Assembly (NCBI RefSeq): GCF_902497785.1 | Contig: NZ_CABVHK010000011.1 | Span: 186,001 to 250,000, forward strand | Source of the DNA: Pseudomonas fluorescens | GTDB lineage: Bacteria > Pseudomonadota > Gammaproteobacteria > Pseudomonadales > Pseudomonadaceae | Direction of reading: 5' to 3' | DNA: 64,000 nucleotides | Shown here: piece by piece, positions 27,291-35,988 of the stretch | Numbering within the stretch: position 1 is the stretch's first letter | Layout of the letters: every line of letters starts with the position of its first letter | Notes under the pieces: model-generated | Database searches by the model: none | Seen by the model: the letters and a program-made list of their open reading frames with translations, nothing else | Told to the model about the DNA's origin: nothing | Made by a program: the position numbers and the translations under genes

Positions 27291-27317
27291 CTTTGCGAGC
27301 AGGCTCGCTCCCACAAG
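27291..27317. repeat. Single REP palindrome
   Basis: TTTGCGAGCAGGCTCGCTCC is a single REP unit lying about 70 bases after the end of the ORF-less region's repeat copy and before the dienelactone hydrolase gene end. Confidence 0.8.
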
Positions 27318-27386
27318 GGGAGCGGTCTGTCCTGCAGAAAAGCGGTTCCGCGTTTTAAATGATCCATATCAGCAAGCCACGTGGCT

Positions 27387-28622
27387 TTACCGCTCGGCAC
27401 TACCCGCCCATTTGCCCATCAGCGTATTGGACGGCCGTTGTTCGTCGAGCAGTTTCTTCGCCGTTTCGATACCGGCCACGGGCAGCCCGGTGGGGTCGAG
27501 CAGGCCGATCTGCACCAGAACGCTGGCCTGGTCCCAATAGATGTGTTCGTGACACAGCTTGTCGCCACGGAACTTGATGACCCCCAGCATGGGTATCTCG
27601 ACGTATTGGCCCGTCGGTGCGACGTTGGGCAGCATCCAGTCGATTTCGCTGGTGTGGGTGAAACACATCACGAACTCGTCGACGATTTGCGAGGCGCCAA
27701 CCGTGCGAGAGATGGGCACCAGCTTCATGTCCGGCGGATTGGCATGGACAAAATGGTGCTGGTAGAAACGGCTCAATTCGCGGTAGCCCACGCCACCGGT
27801 CATGGTCGGAATGTGGTTGACGTAAGGTTCGGCAACCATGGTCGCCATCGTCGCCGGGACATCGCGAACGGCAAACTCGAATTCGATGTGCTTGTCCCAC
27901 AGCTCGGACAGATTGTAATGTGGGCCGATGGCCTGCTTGAGCGCTGCGATGCTGCGCTGATGGGCCATCAACGCGGCTGGCTTGTTGTAATGCATGCCAC
28001 CGTTGCGGGCGAAGGCATGGTCGACGTCGGGGTAGGTGTAAATCTCGACGTTGCTGCGCCCGCCCAGGCGCTGGCTGATCTGTAGGCGGGCACTGGCATC
28101 GCAGTAGCCATCCTGTTCGGCGAAGTGCAGCACCAGGCGGCCTTTGATGTTGTCGGCTTCGTCGAGCAACTGTTCAATGCCCATGCCGTAATAGCCCACC
28201 GAGCAGGCGGCGTCGGTTCTCGTCGCCGTCAGGTAGGCCAGCTTGCCGCCCATGCAGAAACCCACATAGCCGAAACCGACATCCTCGACTTCGGGCAAAT
28301 CGCTGAGCGCCCTGAAACTGGCGTCGATGTCATCGACAGCCTTGTCCACGTCCATGCGCTGAAACAACTCAATGGCACGGGCGAAGCCGGCTTCGGTGTA
28401 GCCCAGTTCTACGCCCGGTTCCAGTCGCCAGAACAGGTCCGGCACCAGGGCTACATAGCCTTCCTCGGCGTAAAAATCGGCCACTTCACGCATGTTGGCG
28501 TTGATGCCGAAAATTTCCTGGCCGATTACCACGCCGGGGCCTTTGCCGCTGGCGGGTAGCGCCAGGTAACCGGTGAAGCTGCCGCTGCCGTCGCTGGCTT
28601 TTACGGTGATCATCTTGCCCAT
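27387..28622 (-). CDS. Dienelactone hydrolase fused to an NTF2/SnoaL-like domain
   Basis: A 411-residue two-domain protein. Residues 1-240 are a dienelactone hydrolase-like alpha/beta hydrolase with nucleophile C123 in GFCMGGK, glutamate in GQEIFG, aspartate in EQDGYCD and histidine in DVDHAF, so the Cys-Asp-His set is complete. Residues ~255-385 form an NTF2/SnoaL-like domain (FEFAVRDVPATMATMVAEPYVNH pattern). The first domain would open a lactone or a ring-cleavage product. It is the last gene of a six-gene minus-strand operon (from 32940). The fusion is unusual compared with single-domain ClcD-type enzymes. Confidence 0.85.
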   Translation of the reverse strand: MGKMITVKASDGSGSFTGYLALPASGKGPGVVIGQEIFGINANMREVADFYAEEGYVALVPDLFWRLEPGVELGYTEAGFARAIELFQRMDVDKAVDDIDASFRALSDLPEVEDVGFGYVGFCMGGKLAYLTATRTDAACSVGYYGMGIEQLLDEADNIKGRLVLHFAEQDGYCDASARLQISQRLGGRSNVEIYTYPDVDHAFARNGGMHYNKPAALMAHQRSIAALKQAIGPHYNLSELWDKHIEFEFAVRDVPATMATMVAEPYVNHIPTMTGGVGYRELSRFYQHHFVHANPPDMKLVPISRTVGASQIVDEFVMCFTHTSEIDWMLPNVAPTGQYVEIPMLGVIKFRGDKLCHEHIYWDQASVLVQIGLLDPTGLPVAGIETAKKLLDEQRPSNTLMGKWAGSAER

Positions 28623-28668
28623 GGTGTTACCTCGTTATCGACTCATCATCAGGTTTTATTGACGTTGT

Positions 28669-29502
28669 TCAATGGGGGCTGTCGAGCGATTCAGGCTGGT
28701 CACGCAAACGCTCGAACCACACGCGGGGCGAGAGGCCCTGATCGGGGCCGAGGATCGAGAAACCGCCGTCCACCGGAATGTCCACCCCGGTAATCCAGGA
28801 CGCGCCATGGCTGCACAGAAAGGCGACCACCTGGCCAATCTCTTCGCCGCGGCCGACGCGCCCAAGCGGGTGAAAGGTCGCCCCTACACGGTCGGCCACT
28901 GCAAGGTCGCCGCCGCTGAGGTTCGCCACCGACGGCGACCAGGTCCAGGCCGGCGAGACACTGATGACCCGGATCGAATCCGGTGCCAGGCTCACCGCAA
29001 GGTTTCGGGTCAGCTGTAGCAGTCCGGCCTTGGACGCCGGGTACAGGGCCCGCCCGGCCGCGCCGAACTTACCGCCGGTGCTGCCAATGTTGATCACCGT
29101 GCCGCCTTCATTCATGTGTGGCGTGGCTTTCTGGACGAAAATTGCCGCCGACACCAGGTTGATGTTGAGAGTGTTCAACCATTGCTCGCGGTCTGACTGT
29201 AGCCCCTGATCGTCGTAGACACAGGCGTTATTGACCAGAATGTCGAGACGGCCGAAGGCGGCCAGCGTTGTGTCGATACAGTCGTCGATATCCTCGTCCA
29301 GTTCGACATTGCAGGCGACAAACCGACACCGCTCACCCAACTCACTGGCCAGTGCCGGCCCGGTGTCACGGTTGCGGCCGACCAGCATGACGCTGGCGCC
29401 GGCGTTTAACAGTTGGCGAGCAATGTCAGTCCCCAGGCCTTGGGTGCTGCCCGTGACAATCGCCACCTGACCTTGCAGGTTGGCAGTCGGAATGGACTTC
29501 AT
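28669..29502 (-). CDS. Short-chain dehydrogenase/reductase
   Basis: A 277-residue classical SDR with TGSTQGLG (residues ~16-23), NNAC (~93) and the catalytic YPASK. In a Rieske operon it would most simply be the cis-diol or alcohol dehydrogenase after ring hydroxylation. The ATG at 29502 overlaps the stop of the isochorismatase-like gene by 4 bases (ATGA). Its sequence is clearly different from IacE, so the two serve different steps. Confidence 0.85.
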   Translation of the reverse strand: MKSIPTANLQGQVAIVTGSTQGLGTDIARQLLNAGASVMLVGRNRDTGPALASELGERCRFVACNVELDEDIDDCIDTTLAAFGRLDILVNNACVYDDQGLQSDREQWLNTLNINLVSAAIFVQKATPHMNEGGTVINIGSTGGKFGAAGRALYPASKAGLLQLTRNLAVSLAPDSIRVISVSPAWTWSPSVANLSGGDLAVADRVGATFHPLGRVGRGEEIGQVVAFLCSHGASWITGVDIPVDGGFSILGPDQGLSPRVWFERLRDQPESLDSPH

Positions 29503-30092
29503 GGCATTGACTCCAGGGTGCTTGCGACATCCGTGACAGTGGCGATCAACCGCATGCTGTCCAGCGCCGCCAGATGTGTCGCGGGGCGGGCGGCGGCGCA
29601 GGCGTCGGCGAGCACCGTGACCTCGAAACCGCAATCGACGGCATGCCGTACCGTGCTTTCCACCACCGAGTGGGTGGCAACGCCGGCGATCAGCAACTGT
29701 CGCGTTTCGAGCTGACGCAACAGGGTGTCCAGCGGTGTGCCGTAAAACGCGTTGATGCGGTTATGAGTGACGACGAACTCGTTCGGGCCATCCAGCGGTT
29801 GCAACGCGTCATGGAACTGCGCGCCCCAAGTGCCTTCCTGGACGGCGCCACTGTCCGCGACGGCACGCAGGATCGGCGCGTTCTGCACCAGGTCGGCATA
29901 GTCCGGGCGGTACGCCACGCGCACATGAATGATCGGCCAGCCCCGTGCGCGGGCACCTTGCTGCAGCCTGATGGCGGCGTCCAGCACGGCGTCACGGGCC
30001 GGATCATCGGCTGCGAGCCCGACCCGGATGCGGCCGTCAGGATGCAAGACGTCGTTTTGGTAATGCAGGGCCAATACGGTCGGGCGCCCCAT
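29499..30092 (-). CDS. Isochorismatase-fold protein lacking the canonical catalytic triad
   Basis: A 197-residue protein of the isochorismatase-like (cysteine hydrolase) fold; the family signatures LALHYQNDV, VVTHNRINAFYGTPLD and GVATHSVVESTVRHAV align easily. All three catalytic positions differ: the aspartate of the usual ID.QND is H10, the lysine of VV.K is histidine, and the nucleophilic cysteine of T..CV is valine. It therefore cannot use the amidohydrolase mechanism of nicotinamidase or N-carbamoylsarcosine amidase. It may use another chemistry or bind a metal or a substrate. It is coupled to its neighbours on both sides (overlaps of 1-4 bases). Confidence 0.85.
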   Translation of the reverse strand: MGRPTVLALHYQNDVLHPDGRIRVGLAADDPARDAVLDAAIRLQQGARARGWPIIHVRVAYRPDYADLVQNAPILRAVADSGAVQEGTWGAQFHDALQPLDGPNEFVVTHNRINAFYGTPLDTLLRQLETRQLLIAGVATHSVVESTVRHAVDCGFEVTVLADACAAARPATHLAALDSMRLIATVTDVASTLESMP

Positions 30093-30625
30093 CAGACAAA
30101 GACCTCGAGGTTGGCGAACACATCGTTGCAGTTGATCAGGTCAACCCGCTTGAGCTGGATTTTCCAGCCGCCGCTGTCCTGACTGGCCAGCTTGTAGGTG
30201 TAGCGCCCGGCCAACTGGCGTTGTTCCAGACGCCATTCGCTGACCTGGAACGTCGCGCTCACCACCAGAAGTCCCTGGCTGTCGAGTCCTTCGACCATCA
30301 CGTTGCCCACCAGATGAGCCGTGCGGGTCGGTGGTTGTTGCGACCAGTTGCGTGTGTTCTCTACCCGGCGGATGCGCACTGCGCGCAGCATGCGGTTTTC
30401 CCAGAACAGCGAAATGTGCTCGAACGGGTCGGCCTGCCCATGCAGGTGCGGCACCCAGTACATGCCTGCATCGGTAAACAGTTGATCCCACTCCCAGAAG
30501 CGGCGCTCATCCAGCAGGCGTGCTTCGCGATAGAGGAACTGCTCGATCTCGCGCAAGGTTTCGCTGGGTACCTGGGCCGGGGTCAGGGCGTGAGTCGAGA
30601 CGTCGAAGGTGCGATCAAGCAGCAT
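30092..30625 (-). CDS. Rieske oxygenase small subunit (third system)
   Basis: A 177-residue beta subunit of an aromatic-ring-hydroxylating oxygenase (EIEQFLYREARLLDERRFWEWD and ISLFWENRMLRAVRIRRVEN are family patterns). Its start overlaps the large-subunit end by 11 bases and its stop touches the next start. It is closer in type to dioxygenase beta subunits of the BenB/AntB group than to the SnoaL protein IacI. Confidence 0.88.
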   Translation of the reverse strand: MLLDRTFDVSTHALTPAQVPSETLREIEQFLYREARLLDERRFWEWDQLFTDAGMYWVPHLHGQADPFEHISLFWENRMLRAVRIRRVENTRNWSQQPPTRTAHLVGNVMVEGLDSQGLLVVSATFQVSEWRLEQRQLAGRYTYKLASQDSGGWKIQLKRVDLINCNDVFANLEVFV

Positions 30626-31946
30626 GGGTGCTCTCCTTGGCGATCAGGGTGGCGGTCATGTAGTGCTTCCAGGCGGCGAACTGGTTGCGCATCGGCAACT
30701 CGCTGGTGCCATTGGTCGAAACCGCGCCATCGGGCAGCAAGCGGTCGGTGCCGACATAACGATGCATGCTGATCCATTCACCGCCACGGGTCATGTTGCC
30801 CTCCTGACAGCGGGCATAGACTTCGACGTCGTCGGGCATGACGTTGGAGGAGGGCGAGTTGATGACGTTGGCGTACGTCAGCGCCCGGTCAAATACGGCA
30901 TCCGGAGCGCCTTTGCAGCGAAACGTCTGGATTTCCACCAGGGTGCGGTCGACGGCCATCGGCCGGATCACCCGAAACTGCATGAACACCGTGTGGGGTG
31001 AGCCGCTGCCGTAGATCACGGTGTTGTGGCGATTCATCCCCATGATGCCTCGGGCGCGTTCTTCGCCGTAGGCATTGCTCAGGCATTCGAAGTGGGCCCT
31101 GGACACTTCGTCGCGCTCGGCGGCGGCCGGGTCGAAGATCGCTTCCATGTAGCCATGTCCATTGTTGTAGGCGCGCAGTTCGAGCTTCTCCCAGAAATAG
31201 TAAGGCTCGCCGTTGCCGTCCATGATCAGCAGTTCAAATGGCATTTCTCCCAAGGATTCGGCCTCGCTGCGGGCCGCGTCCACTGAGGATTCATGCGTGA
31301 CGCGAGCGTGCATGGTGTCGTGGAGGTTTTCGTAGAAGACTTTCCAGTTGGAGCGCTGCATGACCCGAAAAATACCGCCAGCCACTTCGACTTCACCCAC
31401 TGGCGAGCGATCGCAGAGGTTGTCGATGGACGTGATCACACCGCCGAGAAAGCTTTTCAGGTCGGGGCCATGATCGATCTGGCTGGCGAACACGAAGCCC
31501 CGATAGCTGTCGACCCGCGCCAGGCTCACCATTGAAAAGTCCGGGTGCCGGGGGTTAAAGCAAGTGCCTTCGAAGCCGTTCTTCAACGGTGCCGAAAGGT
31601 GCTGGCCGTCCAGCTTGAAGGTCCAGGCGTGGTAAGGGCAGCGGAAGAATTTGCCGACGTTGCCGTCGCCTTCGGCCACCAGCTTGGCGCCTTTGTGCGG
31701 GCAACGGTTGTAGAGCACATTGACGTTTTTATCGGCACCGCGAACCAGAATCACGTCCTGATCGCCGATGCGTGTGGTGTGGTAGTCACCGACGTTTTTG
31801 ACCTGGCTTTCATGGCCGACGTAGATCCATGCCTGACCATAGATTCGCTGCATTTCCAGATCAAACAGTTGAGGGTCGGTGTAGACGCTTTTGTGCACGC
31901 TGTCGTCGCGGATCAATGCCGCGATCTGTTCGTTCGAGGGAATCAT
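30615..31946 (-). CDS. Rieske oxygenase large subunit (third system, substrate unknown)
   Basis: A 443-residue alpha subunit with Rieske ligands C82, H84, C103 and H106 (CPHKG and CPYHAW) and the mononuclear iron site in NLHDTMHARVTHES (~residues 205-218). AAAGGAGA lies 5 bases before ATG 31946. It is distinct from both IacC and AntA in this window. The beta subunit and the separate reductase indicate a multicomponent ring hydroxylase. The substrate is unknown; the downstream SDR and lactone hydrolase suggest a pathway from ring dihydroxylation to ring-opened product. Confidence 0.9.
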   Translation of the reverse strand: MIPSNEQIAALIRDDSVHKSVYTDPQLFDLEMQRIYGQAWIYVGHESQVKNVGDYHTTRIGDQDVILVRGADKNVNVLYNRCPHKGAKLVAEGDGNVGKFFRCPYHAWTFKLDGQHLSAPLKNGFEGTCFNPRHPDFSMVSLARVDSYRGFVFASQIDHGPDLKSFLGGVITSIDNLCDRSPVGEVEVAGGIFRVMQRSNWKVFYENLHDTMHARVTHESSVDAARSEAESLGEMPFELLIMDGNGEPYYFWEKLELRAYNNGHGYMEAIFDPAAAERDEVSRAHFECLSNAYGEERARGIMGMNRHNTVIYGSGSPHTVFMQFRVIRPMAVDRTLVEIQTFRCKGAPDAVFDRALTYANVINSPSSNVMPDDVEVYARCQEGNMTRGGEWISMHRYVGTDRLLPDGAVSTNGTSELPMRNQFAAWKHYMTATLIAKESTHAA

Positions 31947-31995
31947 GATGTCTCCTTTAACCAGCCATAAAGAGGTGCGTGGCACAGCAACGCAC

Positions 31996-32940
31996 TTACA
32001 AATCGAGCACCAGGCGAGCGCTGGAGGCGCGCGATACACAGGTGCAGAAACTGCCGTCAGCCCGTTCGCGCTCTGACAGACAAATATCGCGGTGGTCAGC
32101 GGCGCCTTCGAGCACCTGGGCCACGCACACCCCACAGTCACCCCGACGGCAATCGAACATCGGGTCCAGATCGGCTTCTATCATTGCGTCCAGCACGCTT
32201 TTGCCCGCGGCCACCTGAAGCGTTATTCCACTGCTGCGCAGCTCCACTTCAAAACCGCCTTCGGTCTCGGTGCCGAGGCTGCCGATGAACAATTCGCTGT
32301 GCAGTTGGCTGTCATCCCAGCCCAGTGCGCGAGCCGTTTGCAGCACGTTGCTGATCAATGACTTGGGGCCGCACACATACAGCTGACGTCCGCTGACGGG
32401 CGAGTCCAGCAGGCTGTTCAGGGGCAGGCGCCGCGCCGGATCGCCGCCGCTGATCCAGCATCGGGCGGTGCCGAGTGCCTGGACCTCTTCCAGATACGCC
32501 ATGCGGTCAGCGTCGCGACCGGCATAGTGCAAAGTGAATGGCTGCTGCCTGGCCGCCAGCGAGCGGGCCATGCCAAGCATTGGGGTGATGCCTATCCCTC
32601 CCGCGATCAGCAGGTAATCACTGGCATTTGCCACCAATGGAAAATGGTTGTTGGGCGCACGTACCGTCAGTGGTTGACCGACTTGCACCTCGTGCATCCA
32701 GCGCGAACCACCGCTGCTCTGATCCTCCAGCTGCACCGCGATCTCGTAATGAGAGTGCTCAGGCAGGCTGACCAGCGAGTAAGCACGCCACATGGGTTTA
32801 CTGCCGGGTATCAGCACTTCGATATGAGCCCCCGGGGTGAAACCGGGCAGGGTATGGCCGGCGTCAGCGACCAGGATCAGGCGACGAATGTGAGGCGTGA
32901 GCAGGTCGATCCTTTCGATACGCAAAGACAGGCTGGGCAT
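31996..32940 (-). CDS. Oxygenase reductase of the phthalate/vanillate type
   Basis: A 314-residue reductase with an FMN-binding FNR domain (WRAYSLVSL), an NAD domain (IAGGIGITPMLGMARS, YVCGPKSLISNVL) and a C-terminal [2Fe-2S] ferredoxin (CRRGDCGVC plus a distal cysteine in FCTCVSRA). It is the same layout as IacF and unlike AntC. It is the first gene of the operon 32940-27387, 49 bases before the alpha subunit, and should supply electrons to it. Confidence 0.9.
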   Translation of the reverse strand: MPSLSLRIERIDLLTPHIRRLILVADAGHTLPGFTPGAHIEVLIPGSKPMWRAYSLVSLPEHSHYEIAVQLEDQSSGGSRWMHEVQVGQPLTVRAPNNHFPLVANASDYLLIAGGIGITPMLGMARSLAARQQPFTLHYAGRDADRMAYLEEVQALGTARCWISGGDPARRLPLNSLLDSPVSGRQLYVCGPKSLISNVLQTARALGWDDSQLHSELFIGSLGTETEGGFEVELRSSGITLQVAAGKSVLDAMIEADLDPMFDCRRGDCGVCVAQVLEGAADHRDICLSERERADGSFCTCVSRASSARLVLDL

Positions 32941-33277
32941 GCACGATTCCTGAACGGGGCGAGCGCTGCTCGCCGTTGAAGTCGTACACACTGTAGGGAG
33001 GGGGGCTGGGGTGAAAAAGCCGATATCGGCAAGTCGATAGCCGCATTTTGCGTAAGTACGCGGGACTGGGTGTCAGGCAGTGAGCCAATCGTATGTGGGT
33101 GGCGGTGATGGGGCAATTCATGAGTGCCGCGGCGTTCACCGGGAGTGGATACTGCACGGAGCCATCCGCGGCACTGGGCAAGGCAATGCGGCTGTGATTA
33201 TGTCGCCTGATTGAGAGCTGACGGGCAGCCATCGACCCAAAGCAGCCGATTGCAGATTATCCCCGGGCTGTTCACGC
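32941..33277. promoter_or_regulatory. Intergenic region upstream of the third Rieske operon
   Basis: 337 bp between the reductase start and the stop of the ABC exporter, both on the minus strand. The promoter of the operon should lie here. I see no strong consensus promoter, terminator or clear repeat, and no credible gene. Confidence 0.45.
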
Positions 33278-35137
33278 TCATACCTGATCCATAGCCTCGG
33301 CCACCCCCCGATCCTCCCCCAGGAACCCGCCGCTCTGATGGTGCCACAGCCGCGCATAGATGCCGTTCCTGGCGAGCAATTCGGTGTGGGTGCCTTGTTC
33401 GATGATGTGTCCATCATCCATGACAATAAGGCGATCCATCGCCGCAATTGTGGACAGCCGATGGGCGATGGCGATTACGGTTTTGCCCTGCATCATCTCA
33501 TCGAGGCTTTCCTGAATGGCCACTTCGACTTCTGAATCCAGCGCGCTGGTAGCCTCGTCAAGTAACAGGATCGGGGCGTTTTTGAGCATCACTCGGGCAA
33601 TCGCGACGCGCTGGCGCTGGCCGCCCGACAGCTTAATGCCGCGCTCGCCCACCAGGGTGTCGTAGCCGGTGTGACCTTGCCGGTCGCTCAGTTGGCTGAT
33701 GAACTCATCGGCCTGGGCATTGGCTGCGGCACGGCGAATTTGTGCGTCGCTTGCATCGGGTCGGCCGTAGGCGATGTTGTCGCGAATGGAACGATGCAGC
33801 AGGGAAGTGTCCTGGGTGACCATGCCGATGGCGCTGCGCAGGCTGTCTTGCGTCACGTGCGCAATGTCTTGCCCGTCAATGCGAATCTGCCCGCTGTCGA
33901 CATCATAGAAGCGCAGCAACAAATTGATGAGCGTGGATTTGCCCGCGCCGGAGCGGCCTACCAAGCCGATTTTTTCGCCCGGGCGAATGTTCAGGCTCAG
34001 GCCATCGAGCACCTGGCGTTCGCCACTATAGTTGAAGCTCACATTGTCGAAGGTTACTGCCCCGCCAGAGGTCACCAGCACGCCCGCGTCCGGCGCATCC
34101 TGCACCTTGGGGCCGCGGGTAAGTGTCGCCATGCCATCCTGCACGGTGCCGATGCTCTCGAACAGCGAGGTCATTTGCCACATGATCCAGTGCGACATGC
34201 CGTTGATGCGCAACGCCATGGCGGTAATCGCCGCCACGGCACCTGTGCCGACTTCGCCCAGGTGCCACAGCCAAAGTGCATATCCGCCTGCTGCCATGAT
34301 CAACGCCACCACCAACGCCTGGTTGACGATTTCGAATTGACTGACCAGGCGCATCTGGCGAAAGCCGGTCTGCTTGAAATCTTCCATGGCCGCGCGCGCG
34401 AAGTGCGCTTCACGATTGGAATGGGAGAACAGTTTCACTGTCGTGATGTTGGTGTAGGCGTCTGAGATACGTCCGGTCATCGAGGAGCGCGCATGGGCCT
34501 GTTCCTGTCCGACTTTCCCCAAGCGGGGCACGAAGTAGAGCATGGCCAGGCCGAACAGCGCGATCCAGGCAACGAAAGGCAGCATCAGTTTCAGTGCGAA
34601 GCCGCCGGCCAGTGCGATGATCGCGATGAAATACACCCCGATTCCGGGTGCAATCTCGATAAGGGTGAACAGCACGTCGCGCACGGCCAGCGCCGTCTGC
34701 ATCACCTTGGTGGTGACCCGGCCGGAGAACTCATCGGAAAAGAACGAAAGGCTTTGCCGCAGCATCAGGCGGTGGAAGTCCCAACGCAGCCGCAACGGCA
34801 GATTGATCGCCAATATCTGGTGCTGCACCATGGTACGCAACGCCACCAGCCCGATGCTGGTCAGCATTAAGATGCCCATGCCCCACAACACACGACTTTC
34901 CTGCGCAGCCGCATCACCACCGGCTTGCCAGGTCGACAGCAGATCCACGACCTGACCGAGGAAAGAAAACAGCCAGGCTTCATAGATCGACACACCGGCA
35001 CTGAGCAGCGCAAACACGAGCATATAGCCGCGGGCGCCCCGTGTGCACGCCCAAAGGAACCGAGCCAGGCCTTCGGGTGGCGGTGGTACCTCGTCGGGCG
35101 GGAAGGGGTCGAGTCTTTGTTCAAATACGCGAAGCAT
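33278..35137 (-). CDS. ABC exporter, fused permease and ATPase (MsbA/multidrug type)
   Basis: A 619-residue half-transporter. The N-terminal ~340 residues carry six hydrophobic segments; the C-terminal ATPase has Walker A GLVGRSGAGKST, signature LSGGQRQRVAIARV, Walker B ILLLDEATSALD and the switch histidine in IAHRLS. Such proteins form homodimers that export lipids or drugs. I used ATG 35137; the frame extends upstream to a TTG at 35158 without a better ribosome site. It is divergent from arsR, and nothing ties it to arsenic. Confidence 0.88.
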   Translation of the reverse strand: MLRVFEQRLDPFPPDEVPPPPEGLARFLWACTRGARGYMLVFALLSAGVSIYEAWLFSFLGQVVDLLSTWQAGGDAAAQESRVLWGMGILMLTSIGLVALRTMVQHQILAINLPLRLRWDFHRLMLRQSLSFFSDEFSGRVTTKVMQTALAVRDVLFTLIEIAPGIGVYFIAIIALAGGFALKLMLPFVAWIALFGLAMLYFVPRLGKVGQEQAHARSSMTGRISDAYTNITTVKLFSHSNREAHFARAAMEDFKQTGFRQMRLVSQFEIVNQALVVALIMAAGGYALWLWHLGEVGTGAVAAITAMALRINGMSHWIMWQMTSLFESIGTVQDGMATLTRGPKVQDAPDAGVLVTSGGAVTFDNVSFNYSGERQVLDGLSLNIRPGEKIGLVGRSGAGKSTLINLLLRFYDVDSGQIRIDGQDIAHVTQDSLRSAIGMVTQDTSLLHRSIRDNIAYGRPDASDAQIRRAAANAQADEFISQLSDRQGHTGYDTLVGERGIKLSGGQRQRVAIARVMLKNAPILLLDEATSALDSEVEVAIQESLDEMMQGKTVIAIAHRLSTIAAMDRLIVMDDGHIIEQGTHTELLARNGIYARLWHHQSGGFLGEDRGVAEAMDQV

Positions 35138-35339
35138 GGTGGTCACCGAAACGATCAAGTTGAGGAGATTCTGCCATTTAAAGAGACCTTTGAGGGTTAT
35201 GTGGAGTGGCGGCTATGGCTCTATCGGCATGTTGCCCTGGAAGTTGGGAGCGAGCTTTCAGTGAAGGTGTTCGGCGAAGTCCAATCGTTTTGAAGGATTA
35301 GTGGGTCGTTGGCTCTTTACCTTGCATACGGAAAAACAT

Positions 35340-35359
35340 ATATTCGGCAAACCGCATAT
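35340..35359. promoter_or_regulatory. Candidate ArsR operator
   Basis: ATATTCGG (35340-35347) and CCGCATAT (35352-35359) form an inverted repeat with 7 of 8 bases paired and a 4-nt centre, about 75 bases upstream of arsR. AT-rich dyads of this form are typical of ArsR/SmtB sites. Confidence 0.5.
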
Positions 35360-35433
35360 GGGCAGAGGGTCACGAAATTCATGAGCGCATCAAGATGTTC
35401 GTCTGGGGCAAAAACAAACACTGAGAAAACGAT

Positions 35434-35805
35434 ATGGCTGACCATCTGACACCGACCACTGTTTTCAAATGCCTGGCCGACGACACTCGGGTCCGCACGA
35501 TGATGCTCATCACCCGTGAAGGAGAGCTTTGTGTTTGCGAGCTGACCTGCGCGTTGAACGAGAGTCAGCCAAAAATCTCCAGGCATCTGGCGCAACTGCG
35601 TACTTGCGGCCTGTTGTCGGACCGTCGGCAAGGGCAATGGGTGTATTACCGACTGCACCCCAATCTCCCTGACTGGGTTCATCAAATACTGACCACCGTG
35701 CTGGAAAGCAACAAGCACTGGTTGAGCCCTGATGCCAAACGCCTTGATGAAATGGGTGACCGTCCTGAACGGGCAGCCGTGTGCTGTGAAAGCAAAATCG
35801 CCTGA
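35434..35805 (+). CDS. arsR: Arsenic-responsive repressor ArsR
   Basis: A 123-residue ArsR/SmtB-family winged-helix repressor. The arsenite-binding cysteines are in ELCVCELTC (C33, C35, C39), at the start of the DNA-reading helices (NESQPKISRHLAQLR). The C-terminal tail has a further CC pair. It should release DNA on binding As(III). It starts an operon that continues to arsJ, with a candidate operator upstream. Confidence 0.9.
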   Translation: MADHLTPTTVFKCLADDTRVRTMMLITREGELCVCELTCALNESQPKISRHLAQLRTCGLLSDRRQGQWVYYRLHPNLPDWVHQILTTVLESNKHWLSPDAKRLDEMGDRPERAAVCCESKIA

Positions 35806-35832
35806 TTCCGCCTTCGACTACGAGATCGCTCG

Positions 35833-35988
35833 ATGAAAATCCTGTTCCTCTGCCCTGCCAATAGCTGTCGCAGCGTCCTTTGTGAAGTGCCGGTGCAGAT
35901 CTCCCTGGTTGGCGTTGCCCTCTGGCTGAAACGCCGCTGGTTCGATGAACCCAAGAGCGCCGTTGCGCAGGACAAAGACTATGTTTGA
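35833..35988 (+). pseudogene. arsC/acr3 deletion chimera (51 codons)
   Basis: The first ~17 codons (MKILFLCPANSCRSVLCE) are the start of a thioredoxin-type arsenate reductase, including its C-X5-R phosphate loop. The rest (EVPVQISLVGVALWLKRRWF and a polar tail) looks like the extreme C-terminus of the arsenite pump Acr3. Gene order in related Pseudomonas loci is arsR-arsC-acr3-arsH, so one internal deletion explains the join. It keeps the reading frame and ends overlapping the start of arsH by 8 bases. It can have neither reductase nor pump activity. Confidence 0.8.

Larger units (their letters stand above)
26423..27386. other. Repeat-filled intergenic region
   Basis: 964 bp with no credible gene. 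It contains a partial copy of a dispersed repeat (about 26544-26690, plus), a full copy in the other orientation (26959-27255) and three REP units (26804-26893 doublet, 27291-27317). Short ORFs here, including those starting MGASLLAK, are translations of repeats. Confidence 0.8.

Noticed and set aside
26649..27362. Several short ORFs with starts such as MGASLLAK or MPSGGARAF
   Set aside because: They translate REP units and the dispersed repeat, and similar peptides appear at every REP site in the window.
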